DNA from: Odiellus spinosus
Lineage: Eukaryota > Arthropoda > Arachnida > Opiliones > Phalangiidae
Direction: 5' to 3'
Assembly (NCBI GenBank): GCA_963920705.1
Contig: OY987232.1
Span: 6,827,700-6,891,699, forward strand
Length of the DNA: 64,000 bases
Shown here: positions 26,988-38,786 of the stretch, piece by piece
How positions within the stretch are numbered: the stretch's first letter is position 1
Layout: the number at the start of each line of letters is the position of its first letter
Notes under the pieces: model-generated
Database searches by the model: none
What the model saw: the letters and a program-made list of their open reading frames with translations, nothing else
What the model was told of the DNA's origin: nothing
Position numbers and translations under genes: made by a program

Positions 26988-27573
26988 ATACCTTCGTCAT
27001 CAGTATCACTAACTTCGCGGCAGGAGTTAAGCCCCGTTTTCAAAAGAGATTTTTTGCGATAAAAATCCACCTTTTTCTTTAAAAAAAGCTTAATAAATCT
27101 CGACTTAAACTTTTCGTTGTTTTCAAATAAGATTCGAATCTCGGCTTTCCTTTTCAACGAGCTTTTTTTACCCGGAGAAGCGGATATCTAAATGAGTTTG
27201 ATATTTAATTTTTTTTGCATTCGAAGCTCGGCAGCAATCGATAAAAAAAGCGAAAGCAAAAGCTTGAAAAATCTTATTTGAAAACGGGGCTTAAGGCCAG
27301 ATATTAGATTACACTCTCCGCAAACAGCAGAACATATCATTCCGTATTTTCTACATGAGCATGCTTTTGTACAGTTAGTTGCCTAGCATCCACAAAATAT
27401 TAGCTTAGAGATATACTTTATGGAACGGGAGCCTGATTACAATATATCGGGACCAAACTATTATTGCATAATTTCCACCCCCATTCATCCGCGTTCAACT
27501 TTCTATAGAGCCATTCCTGGGTTTGATAATACACACGATATATAAGCTGTTCCAATGCGTCTTTAGTTGGGGG
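26988..27573 (-). pseudogene. Transposon ORF, C-terminal part (left arm)
   Basis: Minus-strand copy of the Cys-rich C-terminus that is intact on the plus strand at 36998-37471. It is interrupted by a TTAA-inserted MITE (27031-27290) and cut by the BEL element at 27574, with scattered changes. Confidence 0.7.
27031..27290. mobile_element. MITE in TTAA
   Basis: 260 bp with inverted ends GCCCCGTTTTCAAAAGAGAT and complement (one mismatch region), flanked by TTAA on both sides (27027-27030, 27291-27294). The undisturbed sequence is seen in the plus-strand copy near 37425. Its ends resemble those of the AGGCCCG MITE, so the two may be related; TTA/TAA duplication cannot be excluded. Confidence 0.75.
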
Positions 27574-28114
27574 TGTTGAAACTCAACAATATTTTAATAT
27601 GCCTAATTTATAATCGCGATGTTGTAAATAATTTTGAATGTATAACTTTTCATAAGTGTAATTTTTGTATTCATCTAGTTAATTTGCTGGTTGGAATTAT
27701 TCGTTTTAAATGCCCAAATTTCCCCCCTTTAAATTATAAAAAAACAATATTCTGTTATCTTAGACTTTAGCCTCTCTCGCTATTCCCTGTTGTTTCGGAA
27801 TTTTGTACCCTATTTTTTTAACTGGACTCTATACCCCCATTGTATTTTTAAAAAGTAATTTTATGTTTCGAAAATCTTTAGTTTTGATTATGGCTCTCGC
27901 TACGAGCAGTAATCTCTCGGACTAGGTCAACTTAAATATAGCTAGATATTTTCCAACCAGTCGCGCCTTATGTATATTATTTCTCTTTTTTTTCAATATT
28001 AAGTTTATTAAAGCTTAGTTTATTTTAATTATCAGTTGAGTGTTTTAATTTATTCTAACGCGTTGTTACGTACATCGATCCTGAACATTTAAGAGCCCTT
28101 TAGATTATTCAGTA
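27574..28114 (+). repeat. 5' LTR of the BEL/Pao element
   Basis: Begins TGTTGAAACTC; homology with the 3' LTR ends at ...TTATTCAGTA. The true end may be some 20 bp further (CTCTACA), before TGGTGCCGTGGAAACC, a possible tRNA primer site at about 28153. Confidence 0.85.
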
Positions 28115-28141
28115 AAATTCGCCTGGTGTCTCTACACTATT

Positions 28142-29428
28142 TTGGTCACTTTGGTGCCGTGGAAACCCGGGAACGTATTAACAACGGTGTCAACTTCACA
28201 TCAACTGCATAATCACCTTCAGGAACCCACCATGGCGCAGGATCTTACCCGCCTCAAAGCTAAACGCACCAGTACCAAGCAAGTTGCAACACGCACGAAA
28301 AATGCCTTGGAAGCCGAACTAGCAGTAGAAGAACCGGATGAAGCCAAAATTGAGGGAATCCTAATAGTCATCTTAGGGAAAGAGAAAATCCTTCGAGATC
28401 TGGACGCGAAAATCGAGGACTTGACCATAAACGACAAGGAGCTCGAGAAAGAACTTTCTGTCGCGCAAGAATACATGGATGAACTCGTTATAGCTCGTGT
28501 ACGAGCAATCCGCTTCTTAGAAACCGCGAATCCCGGTTTTCAATTCAAGATTCCCGGTACGCCATCGGATAGTGAAAGCACGTTGTAATCCTTAGCTGAC
28601 AATAATAAAAAATAAATAATAATAATAAATAATAATAATAACTTCAGTCATCACAACGTCAAACACCGTCAAGCTGCCGAAATTGGAAATACGTCGATTC
28701 AACGGGAAGTACAGCGAATGGCCAACCTTCTGGGGAAACTACGAAGCGCCGATTTTAAGAAGTCAGTTAAGTACAGTTATTTACTCTCGTACCTGGAAGG
28801 CGAAGCTGCCGCTTGCATCGCGGGATTCACGCAATCAGATAAGAATTATGACGCGGCCATCGAATTTTTGCATAAGCGTTTCGGAAACAAATCAGCGATT
28901 ATTGGCGATCATATGGACGCGCTCTTACACTTACCTGAGGTCCGATCGTCAAGTGACGTAACCGCGCTAAGAAAGCTGCTCGATAGTTGTCAAGTTCACC
29001 TAAGAAGTTTGAATTCGCTCGGAGTAATAGATGATACGCAAGGAAATATAATATGTCCCTTAATAACGAAGCATCTCCCAGACGATATTACGCTTGCCTT
29101 TAGTAGAGCGCAGTCTTCTTCAGCGAATTTGAATATTGACGAACTGATGAAATTTTTGGAAATTGAAATTAGCAGTAGAGAGCGAGCCAAGACTTTAAGC
29201 GGACCCAAAGAATCGGAAAGAAAATCTAGCTCGGCGGCCGAAAAACCAAGCTATTCTTCGAGCTATTCGCGGGATCAACGCCCCTCGGAGAAGCGCAGCA
29301 GCCAACGCCTTTTCAGCGCCGCAGCCTTAACGACGACCGTAGAAGCTCGTCCCTGTTTATTCTGCGATTGTACCAACCACACAACCACCAATTGCAGCAA
29401 GTCCTTAGAAGAAAGAAAAAAGTATTAG
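28142..29428 (+). pseudogene. gag: BEL gag, frameshifted
   Basis: Three overlapping frames. A 148-aa N-terminal part has a charged coiled-coil (KEKILRDLDAKIEDLTINDKEL is one helix). After a stop and an AAT-rich stretch comes LPKLEIRRFNGKYSEWPTFW in one frame, and the continuation YLEGEAAACIAGF...RFGNKSAIIGDHMDALL in another. This is the DUF1759 gag-like block of BEL elements. It ends in a zinc knuckle (CLFCDCTNHTTTNC). At least two indels are needed to explain the frames. The product would form the virus-like particle in cytoplasm. Confidence 0.85.
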
Positions 29429-29429
29429 T

Positions 29430-32400
29430 TCAAAAGCGCCGCTGCTTCCTATGTCTGCGAGACAGTCACCAGATGCGACATTGTAAAGGCCCGTTTACAA
29501 AAGAGCGGCAAGCTTAAGCGTAAGCCGATGCATGGAACAATAACAAGAGGAGGCATAGGTTCCAAAATCTCATTTTTAAACGATGTATGAACCTATGCCT
29601 CCTGTTGTTATTGCTCCATGCATCAGATTACGCTTCAGCTTTCCTCTCTTTTGTAAATGGGCCTTAAGGCTCGAATACGTAATTGCCGAAAATGCAATGG
29701 ACGTCACCATTACGTAATCTGCGACCAAGAAAATACGAGCGTCAAACCAACCAACAAGTCCTATCGCCACAAATAACGGTAACCTTCAACTTGGTCAACT
29801 CGCCGCTGGAGTCAAAACCACCGAGCGCACCACCATCCTTCTTCAAACTGCCCTCGCAAAAGCCAAGGCGCCCTTTAGCAGCAGAGAAATTCAAGTTCGC
29901 TGTCTCCTCGATAACGGCAGTCACGCTACCTTCATAAAAGAAAGAGTCTCAAGAGAACTAAGCCTAGAAGTGGTCGAAGAGGCCGCCCTAGACGTTCATA
30001 GCTTCGGAAGTTCAAAACCCGTAAGCACCATCCGAAGAAAATACGCCTTGAGTTAAGAAGCTGGCACGATCCTAGAAGAAAAATCATTCTCGAAACCTAT
30101 GAGATTCCAGATATTTGCGGTGCCGTATTCTCGTTCCCTGGAACCGAACTAGCGGAGAAATGTCGAGAAAAAGGACTTGTCATGGCTGACACGACACATA
30201 ACAATTCCAGAGGAACGGATTATTCTTCCGTAGAAGTTCTCATCGGAGGGAATTACCTTTGGGAAATAGCGAGTGGCAAAATCGAGAGATTTGGCACACC
30301 CTTGGTAGCTCTTGAAACCATCTTCGGTTGGACGTTGCAAGGGCCAACTTCTATCTCATCTTCTGCAATTGGCGTAAATACCATCGCTATAATGAGGGTC
30401 TCGGTCACACCCACAGAAGACGAAAACCTTACCAATCAGCTAGAAAAATTCTGGAACCTAGAAGCATTCGGCGTTCACGATGAAGACGACGATTCGCCTT
30501 CCAGAAATCAGTTTTTGGAACAATTCAATTTTACTACGACCTACGAAAATAATCGGTACAGCGTTGCCCTTCCTTGGAAACACAATGTCGCCGAACTGGG
30601 AGACAATTACACCCTTGCTGCAACTCGCACCTCTAACCTCGTCCAAAAGCTCCGAAGAGATCCTGTTCAATTTATCGAGTACAACGACATCATTAAACAA
30701 CAGGTCGAAGACGGTATCGTAGAGTTGGTTCAACCCGAAAACATAGAGAAGACCTCTGGACCTGTCTATTACTTACCTTATCGCCCAGTAATTCGAGAAA
30801 TGAGCCAAACTACAAGGGTCAGAATAGTTTATGACGCCTCTTCTCACGCTTCAAACGTCGCCTCGCTGAATGATTGCCTCGAAGCAGGGCCCAAGATGAA
30901 CCCAGAACTATTCGAAGTCCTACTACGCTTCCGCGAAAATCCCGTAGCCTTCTGTGGAGACATCACCAAGGTGTTCTTGCAAATCGAGGTTCACAAGGAA
31001 GATCGCGATGCCCTTCGTTTCCTATGGGTCGACGTAAATCAACCACAGAAAAGTTCGGCCTTCCTCGTCTATCGCATTACTCGAGTCGCCTTCGGAGTAA
31101 CGTCAAGTCCTTATCTTCTCGCGGCCACCGTACGATTCCACGCCCGGAAATTCACCGAAACCAAGCCCGAAGCAAGCGCGTTCCTCGACAAGTCACTTTA
31201 CGTTGACGACCTGATTTCCGGCGCCCGCAACGAAGAAAAGGCCCTTCAACTAATTCAAGACTCTGATGAAATTCTACAATCGGCCAGCATGCAGCTCAGA
31301 AAATGGCAGAGTAATTTGCCGAAATTACGAAATCTACTTAACCGAACCGCTCCGGAAGCAAACCACTCGCAAGAACTTACTTCATTCTCCCCGTCCAAGG
31401 TCTTAGGACTCTCTTGGGATAGCCTCAACGACGTCCTAATTTTTGAAGTTGACGATCTACTATCATACATCAAAACAAGAAAAAACACAAAACGATGGGT
31501 TTTGAGATCAGTCGCACGAGTCTTCGACCCTCTCGGTCTAATTACGCCGTTCACTGTACGTGCGAAGTTAATCTTCCGAGAACTTTGGAAAACGGAGAAA
31601 ACAGAAGCCCTTACTTGGGACGAAGATTTACCACAAATGTCAAAGAAGATTTCGATGACTGGTGCTGCGAGCTCAAGGGACTCACGAACGTTAAAGTTCC
31701 CCGTTATTACTACCGTACGAACCAAGACATAGACTTTTCAAGAGTAGAGCTTCATTGCTTCACCGATGCTAGTCCTAAGGCATTTGCCGCTGCAATATAA
31801 TTTCGCTATGAAGTAGAAGAACACCAATTCCAAGTCAGCCTAATCACGTCCAAGTCTAGAGTCTCACCAGCTAAGAAGACGATGTCCATTCCACGTTTGG
31901 AATTGATGGGAGCGCTTCTAGGCGCTAAGTTCACCAAACACGTCATGGAAACGTTGGACCATAAACCGGACAAAGTCTATATGTGGACCGATTCCCGTAT
32001 CGCATTGGAATGGATTCAAGGTTCCCCAACTAGATGGCTTACCTTCGTAGCCAATAGAGTCAAAGATATTCAAAACCTCAGCCAACCAACCGACTGGCGC
32101 CATTGCAGGGGTAGCGAGAACCCGGCTGATTTGCCAACGCGTGGACTCAAGCTCAGCAGATTAATTGCAGGCTCCCTCTGGTGGCAAGGACCCGAGTGGT
32201 TGAGAAAACCCTTGGAATGCAGCTTGCCACCTGCAATCGAAGACGACATATTCATAGAAGTCAAGAACGAGATGAGAAAAGCAGAAAAATCTATCGCCGT
32301 AGCAGTCGCTACAACTGCCTCCGACAGCGCCATAAATGTCGAACTCTTCAGCTCCCTCAAGGCACTTTATCGCGTCACCGCCTGGATTTTACGTTTCGCA

Positions 32401-33798
32401 AATAATGCAAGGAAGAATTTGGTTAAGCGTAAAGGAAACATCACCGCCGAAGAAGTTCAGCAAGCCGAAATACTTATGGTACGGTACACCCAGAACCAAC
32501 AATTTCCTGACGAAATTCGCCTACTGAAAAGCGAAGCAGAATATACTCAATGCGTCGCCGATTCGTCTATTACAACCTACACAGGACGGAAATGGTCTCC
32601 TTTGTTTAGGAGGTCGCCTGAAAGGTAGCGCCCTCTCGTACCAAGAGCGCCATCCTTGGATTTTGATGCCCAATCACCATTTTTCCAAACTGGTAATTAC
32701 AGAGGCTCACGAACAAGTTATGCACGCGGGAGTAATCATTACTAAAGTCGCGATTCGCGTTAAGTTTTGGATGGTCAAAGCGCGTCGGTTTGCAAAGTCG
32801 GTCATCGGCAAATGCTCCATTTGCAACTATTTTCGCGTACAAAAGTCCGACGCGATTATGGCCCCTTTACCGGAGTTTCGTACAACTCAAGCCCGTCTAT
32901 TCGAAGTTTGCGGCATTGATTTTTTAGGACCCCTAACAGATTCCTACGGAGAAAAACGATACGTGGCTCTATTCACCTGTGCGGTTGTTCGAGCGGTACA
33001 TCTGGAACTCGTGACCAATTTGACAACGCACGCCTTCATTCTCGCTTTTCGCAGATTCGTATCGCGCCGCGGTTTAGTAAAACACGTAATGACAGATAAC
33101 GCGAAGACATTCAAACGCGCTAAAAATGACCTGCAAGAACTGTGGAAAAGTATCGCGCATCCGGACGTCGCCGCTTATTTCTCGGATAAACAGATAAAAT
33201 GGACCTTTATCGCCGATAGAGCCGCCTAGGGGGCGGGTTCTGGGAACGGTTGGTAGCCTCAGTCAAGAACGCGCTTCGGAGAGTCGTCGGAAAAACCAAG
33301 TTAAACGACGTGGAACTTGGAACAACTCTGACTGAAATCGAAGCAGCGATCAACTCGCGACCCCTTACCTTCGTTTCCGAAGATCCTGGAGAGCCCGTCC
33401 CACTTACACCCGCTCATTTCTTGATCAATGAAATCCTTGACGGATTGCCACCAATGTCTAACAACGCCGCTATCGCCGATAACCGGGAAGAGCTTGGACA
33501 AAGAAGGCATCATCAAGCCGTAACTGAAAACCTTTGGCGTCGCTGGAAAACAGAGTATCTATTACAGCTGAGGTCAGCACATTACCGCACCGACTACAGA
33601 CCAACAGAACCGCTACAAAAGGGTGACCTGGTCCTTATCGAAGAGTCCAAGCTCCCTCGACTACGCTGGAAAACAGCCGTCATTGACGAAACCTTCGTTG
33701 GACGCGATGGACAGATTCGCTCGTTAGATTATCTAACGGGACATTACTTCGCCGAACCGTTCAACTTTTATATCAGTTGGAAGCTCGTAACTAATTAA
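29430..33798 (+). pseudogene. pol: BEL pol, multiple lesions
   Basis: In order: a second zinc knuckle (CFLCLRDSHQMRHC), interrupted by a MITE at 29487-29664; an aspartic protease core (CLLDNGSHATFI); reverse transcriptase (residues such as RIVYDASS, FCGDITKVFLQI, SLYVDDLISG) in a 516-codon frame at 30182-31732; RNase H (HCFTDASPKAFAAAI, then a stop at 31798); VYMWTDSRIALEWI; the integrase zinc domain (HEQVMHAG...CSIC) and core (GIDFLGPL, MTDNAKTF); and, after a frameshift near 33228, GFWERLV. The C-terminal DUF5641-like part ends at 33798. Stops and frameshifts are scattered, so no full polyprotein can be made. Confidence 0.88.
29487..29664. mobile_element. Harbinger-like MITE, copy 2
   Basis: 178 bp, same family as 26558-26735 but with the middle inverted, inserted in the BEL element with TAA on both sides (29484-29486, 29665-29667). 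It dates the MITE burst after the BEL insertion. Confidence 0.8.
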
Positions 33799-33831
33799 TT
33801 TAGATTGACTGTCGTACAATCGGGCGGAGTC

Positions 33832-34359
33832 TGTTGAAACTCAACAATATTTTAATATGCCTAATTTATAATCGTGATGTTGTAAATAAATTTGAATGTA
33901 TAACTTTTCATAAGTGTAATTTTTGTATTCATTAGTTAATTTGCTGGTTGGAATTATTCGTTTTAAATGCCCAAATTTCCCCCCTTTAAATTATAAAAAA
34001 ACAATATTCTGTTATCTTAGACTTTAGCCTCTCTCGCTATTCCCTGTTGTTTCGGAATTTTGTACCCTATTTTTTTAACTGGACTCTATACCCCCATTGT
34101 ATTTTTAAAAAGTAATTTTATGTTTCGAAAATCTTTAGTTTTGATTCTGGCTCTCGCTACGAGCAGTAATCTCTCGGACTAGGTCAACTTAAATATAGCT
34201 AGATATTTTCCAACCAGTCGCGCCTTATGTATATTATTTCTCTTTTTTTTAATTTAAGCTTAGTTTATTTTAATTATCAGTTGAGTGTTTTAATTTATTC
34301 TAACGCGTTGTTACGTACATCGATCCTGAACATTTAAGAGCCCTTTAGATTATTCAGTA
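33832..34359 (+). repeat. 3' LTR of the BEL/Pao element
   Basis: 528 bp, begins TGTTGAAACTC. It is 13 bp shorter than the 5' LTR through an indel near 34250 and diverges after TTATTCAGTA. Confidence 0.88.
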
Positions 34360-35986
34360 CAAGTTGGGAAACCTAAATATTACCTCCCCGACCCCGACGT
34401 TAAGGTAACATAACCTAACCTAACCTAAAATAAAAGATGAAAAGAAATGTGGAGTATTGGAAGAGTAGAAGAAACAGCGTGCATTTCAATCACACTTCTC
34501 TATTTCCCATCTAGGTTACGGAGTATAAGTATTTTCCCTTAACCTCAAGGATTCAGAGAATGCAAAAGTGTGTCCTGCGTTACCCATAATTATATGCGGC
34601 AGGGCATAGATTTCTTAATAGACACACCAAATGAAATGTTTATTTTATAAGTAAAAATGTGAAATACAAGTTCTTGTAATATAAATTAACACTTGAGTAT
34701 AGGCTGTACTGTGTGATTATCTTTGATAATCCACTGATTTGATAAAGACGAAGAATTTAGTCTGGGATGGCAAGGAAGACAAGGAATGAAAACGACGAAG
34801 ATATGGTAGCAAGTTCCTCTTGGACAAACCAAGGAATATTGTAGACTGAATGTTCCATTTACAACCCATTGCCGGTAGATGATTGATAATTACTTCCGGT
34901 ACAATTTTCGTCCGAAATTCTTGATTTGACGTGCTAACAGATAGCCATTACTGATATTTTCATCATACAAGTGATCCCAGTCATTGGAAGAATCCAAGGA
35001 TTGAGCTGGTTGAGAGGTTATTCTCCAAACCGGTTACAAGACGTTAGCTTCCACTCCTATGATAAAAAAAATTTATCTTAAAAGACTGAAAGTAGACTAA
35101 TTTCCATACCGTTAGAATAGCTCCTTTTATGTTTACAATTACGAGGCCGTATGAAGAACTGCCGAGCTTTTACTGACTGTAGGTATCTCATGTCAAGTCC
35201 GAAAACACTAACTGCTTGCACGTTTCAATTCTTCGTAGCCGGGCCGTCTCTTTCTTGTGATAAATGAAAGCCGTGTCGCTGCTCTGTTGACTTCAAATGG
35301 TGATAACATTCTATGCTGGTTGATTATCTCCCTTAAGTCATTATAGCTCTCTTTCGTCTGGTCTGGTCTCGTCTCGTCTCGAAGATCACTGTATACGGCT
35401 TATTTCGATTATGGAAAAAATCGGAAATGTTTCTTGGTTTTATAGTGGAGAAAACTGAAGCCTATTTTTTTTCCAACATCAGATGTCCATGTTTTCTTCA
35501 AAATTGTTGTTTTTTAAACACGGGAAACCTACTGTACTTTTGTTCAAGGAGAGTTTTCACCACTATCATTTTTCTTAAGAGGTTTAACATTTTGTATCAA
35601 TCCGCCTCAGCTTTAAATCTTATATCATTTGTATCTTGGATGCCCGTGTAAACGTACCTTTATTTAGATTCTTCAATCCACCCCAAGTTTGCAGCAAGCC
35701 CGTTATACCTTTGCTTTTTGGACTAAATGATATATAAAAAACAGCTTAACGCGTGTTGCCAACTCAAGCTGGTATTAAACGGTCAAATTTCACTAAATTT
35801 TTGGACAATTTCTTAAATATCTTCTAAACTATCTCGAATTTTTAATTGATTTTTCAGCTTAGTTATTAATTAGATTCAGTTTAACAATATTATGATATTA
35901 AATTAAAATTTAAATGCATTATACGCTTCAATTTACTAAAAGAAATCGCGGCATAAGGCCAAAATAGTTTGGGCATGGAAAGGGGG

Positions 35987-35995
35987 TATATATAG
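35987..35995 (+). promoter_or_regulatory. TATA box before the hairpin region
   Basis: TATATATAG preceded by a G-run. The only strong promoter-like motif in the unit; it lies about 170 bp upstream of the first hairpin. Confidence 0.35.
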
Positions 35996-36157
35996 CTTTC
36001 GCTAACCTTTATTCATCGAGCGAGTAACCGTGAAGAGTTGGGGAAAACCCCCCTTCTCAACGTCTAGACGTTTATCGTAACCCTAGGCATTCGGTAACTG
36101 CACCACGTAACTGATTTCACGTAGAGGGAGGAGATGAGTGGAGTGGAAGGTTGATGT

Positions 36158-36361
36158 GGGCTATATTAGAGAGGGACGCCTCGCTAATATGGCCCGCTGA
36201 GATCGGACACTTGAGGCTGGACCTTGGTGGTCGGAGGTGATTGTAACAATGGGAGACGTCCCATTGCGTATAATCACCTTCTACTGTCCAGCATCGAAGT
36301 TTGACCGTAAAGTGGATGGTGAAAGGCGATAATATGCAATTGGAGACGTCCTGTTGCATAT
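36158..36361 (+). ncRNA. Candidate structured RNA with three GACG-loop hairpins
   Basis: Three successive stem-loops, each closing on the tetraloop GACG. The first is 36158-36195 (stems GGGC, ATATTAG, GAGG). The second is 36236-36278 (outer GGTGATT/AATCACC, inner CAATGGGA/TCCCATTG). The third is 36332-36361 (ATATGCAA/TTGCATAT and GGA/TCC). The stems differ in sequence while the loop is constant, which suggests an RNA-level function such as a protein-binding array. I do not recognise a known RNA class. The strand is chosen from the TATA box at 35987. Confidence 0.45.
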
Positions 36362-36629
36362 AATTGCACGACACCTGAAACTCAATGTGGCAGCCACGCT
36401 TAAAGGAGGTAATTCCCGTTAAACGGAATTGAACGATAAGTTGGCATGATTACGTCTCTAGACTTTTTGCTCCACGAGCTAGGTCACGTGATTTCCGCTT
36501 ACACAGGATATCCGCTTACACAGGAAGTGACACACACACACACACAGACACACACACGACCAGTGTAAAACCTCCCCCTGAACTAAAGTTCAGTCGGGGA
36601 GGTAAAAATTCGCTCGGTGTCTTTACAGG

Positions 36630-36985
36630 GGGAAGGGATGCCAGTTCAAAATTGCTCTTCAGTATTTGTTTAGAAACAATTTTTCTGTATACAAGATACC
36701 TTTGCCTGTTTAGGTTTTTGGTTTTGGGTGTGGCTGCGTAAAGTTTCACGACAATTTTTTCACCAGCGTTCAAAAGATCTTTCTTATTTGCATTTTTGCC
36801 ATTCTATAAAAGAGCGTCCTGGGTTAAGTTAGTGTTTCCTTTGAATATTTTCAAAAACGCTAGCTTTCCCTTCGTGTAAAAGGCTGAAGTACTATCACAC
36901 CCTGATAGAGCATGAACGAATGGCAAAATAGCAGCCTTCTCTCCTAGTTTATTTTTAAGTTCATAAACATCAGTGACTTTATCTG
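36630..36985 (-). pseudogene. Transposon ORF, middle part (minus copy)
   Basis: Continues the minus-strand ORF cut at 27573. Reading from 36985 it encodes GEKAAILPFVHALSGCDSTS, a signature of a transposon-type protein family common in insects and aphids, then a stop, a frame change, and KIVVKLYAATPKTKN. It is 87 percent or so similar by eye to the plus copy beginning at 36998. Confidence 0.65.
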
Positions 36986-36997
36986 ACTTGGTCTATT

Positions 36998-37471
36998 TTG
37001 AACGCTGGTGATAAAATTGTCCTGAAACTGTATGGAGCCACACCGAAAAGCAAAAGCCTAAAGAGGCAAAGGTATCTTCTATACAACAAAATTATTTCTA
37101 AACAAATACTGAAAAGCAATTTTGAACTGGCATCCCGTCCCCCAACTAAAGACGCATTGGAACAGCGCATATATCGTGTGTATTATCAAACCCAGGAATG
37201 GCTCTATAGAAAGTTTAACGCGGATGAATGGGGGTGGAAATTATGCAATAATAGTTTGGTCCCGATATATTGTAATCAGCCTCCCACTCCAGAAAGCATA
37301 CCTAAGCTAATATTTTGTAGATGCAAAGCCACTAACTGTGCAAAAGCATGCTCATGTAGAAAATACGGGATGATATGTTCTGCTATGTGCGGAGAGTGTA
37401 TGTGTAATCTAATATCTGGCCTTAACTCCTGCCGCGAAGTTAGTGATACTGATGACGAAGGTATTGACTAA
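36998..37471 (+). pseudogene. Transposon ORF, C-terminal half with Cys-rich domain
   Basis: 157 codons open without an ATG (first codon GTN region at the palindrome junction). It contains RIYRVYYQTQEWL, DEWGWKL, and a Cys-rich end (FCRCKATNCAKACSCRKYG, then CSAMCGECMC) resembling CXC/CRC-type zinc clusters, followed by an acidic tail. The same end is found in many insect proteins of transposon origin that carry the FHA-GCDTTS signature. The N-terminal half is missing, so this is a fragment left by the foldback rearrangement. Function of the family is not known to me. Confidence 0.65.
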
Positions 37472-37951
37472 TGTAAACTAATAAAAATTGAAGAGAGAGA
37501 AAAAACATTTTTTATCATTGCTAACCATTTTTCTGAAACATAATTGAAATATGTTTGTCTTAATTTGGGAAGTTAACGATGTGGATTTTTGAGAGTAATA
37601 TTTGATTTAATTTGAATATTTGGATGTGGTTTGCTTTATTAAATGCGTAATAACACGTAGAATCAAATTGCTTTTCACTTTCATATGGCTTAATCTAACG
37701 GTTTTGCCGAAAATTGCAAAAAAATAAAAATTTCAAGATGGCGGCCATTTTTGGGGAAGTTCCACCCCCCTACAATAGGCAACTTTTTTTCCTTCATTAG
37801 CACCATGGATAGATGTCATTTCCGTTGAGAGTTGCTTGTCTCTAATTTTGTCCGAGTTAAATTACATTTGCACTGTACTATATATAGCGAATGAATAACT
37901 CTTATCAATTTCCTAAATAACAATGAGTACGAATTGTAAGTTTGCCGTTAC

Positions 37952-38075
37952 ATTCGGGTATATACGTTAACTCGAATAAGAAATTCGGATATATACGTTA
38001 ACTCGAATAAGAAATTCGGATATATACGTTAACTCGAATAAGAAATTCGGATATATACGTTAACTCGAATAAGAA
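37952..38075 (+). repeat. 31-bp minisatellite, four units
   Basis: Units start at 37952, 37983, 38014 and 38045, with the core ATTCGGATATATACGTTAAC. Units 2-4 are identical. It lies in a family C repeat. Confidence 0.95.
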
Positions 38076-38786
38076 ATGGATATTTTTTTCGAGAACGGAT
38101 TATATCTGATTGCCATTCACGATTGTCTTATTCAGTTAACCAAACTTATACGGATTCCGAGCCCTAACAGTTCTCGCTAATAGCCCCAAATCAAATTTAG
38201 GCTTGCCATTGCTAGGAAGGGACGGGCTGGCCTGTGACCCTGAAAGCCCCCTTTGATTATCATAATTAAACTTACCCATTTTCTTCAATTACTTTTGAAA
38301 ACCTTATGATCGCCTTTAATTCTTCGGCTATCGTCGACCAAGTGCTTTATTGTTACCGTAACTTTACAATGTATTCATTTTATTATTAGAACAAAAGTGT
38401 GCCTTCTTGACCTAGAAAGTAAGCGAGGCGATTATTTATTGTATATTTAAAGGGAGCCACAAAACGCTATCTCGAAATAACTATCAAGAGTGGATCAAGC
38501 GTGAGTAACTCACCAAAAAGACTCATTTGCCGTACCTATTAACAAGAGAACCACCAACGCTATCAGTTCGCGGTTTTCACTTAAATTTTAATTGAAATCT
38601 TCTTTAAATAATGATGTAATTTTGATAATTATAACGCGAGATATTAACGAATCGCGTTTTAAAGTAATTTAATCGAAATTTTATCATTTCTGTACCTATT
38701 ATTTCACGTTCTAATATCCCTAGAACTTTACTTCCGACGAACCGTAAAAGTCGGACGTAAACTGGAAGATGTCGCCACGATAGAGT

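Larger units (their letters stand above)
27574..34359 (+). mobile_element. BEL/Pao LTR retrotransposon, decayed
   Basis: LTRs at 27574-28114 and 33832-34359 begin TGTTGAAACTC and differ by a 13-bp indel and a few substitutions. The internal region encodes gag (DUF1759-type and zinc knuckle), protease, reverse transcriptase with YVDD, RNase H and an integrase in the BEL order. Several frameshifts, stops and one inserted MITE inactivate it. The left boundary is exact within the transposon ORF; no target duplication is seen at the right, where the LTR may be truncated. Confidence 0.92.
34380..36605. repeat. Unclassified inserted unit with TACCTCCCCGAC ends
   Basis: A TACCTCCCCGAC motif at 34381 recurs inverted at about 36594-36605. 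Between them is sequence unrelated to the surrounding transposon, which resumes at about 36630. It includes three CCTAA repeats (34415-34432), about 1.5 kb without a convincing gene (34440-35980), a TATA box and three hairpins (separate entry), a doubled CCGCTTACACAGGA and a CA run (36528-36556). The short inverted ends suggest a DNA element, but no duplication is clear. Confidence 0.4.
26358..37880. mobile_element. Rearranged foldback DNA transposon with nested insertions
   Basis: Ends are inverted: TAGTACAGTGCAtt at the left and its complement at 37869-37880, and the arms pair for about 750 bp once inserted MITEs are ignored (26358-27573 against 37130-37880). Each arm carries the 3' part of the same transposon gene, in minus orientation on the left and plus on the right, so the element is a head-to-head duplicate lacking a complete gene. 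A BEL/Pao retrotransposon, two MITEs and another unit have inserted into the left arm. The host sequence (family C repeat) resumes directly outside both ends. The superfamily is uncertain. Confidence 0.65.

Noticed and set aside
34412-34433. CCTAA repeats as a telomere or chromosome end
   Set aside because: Only three units, inside nested insertions; short interstitial runs are common.
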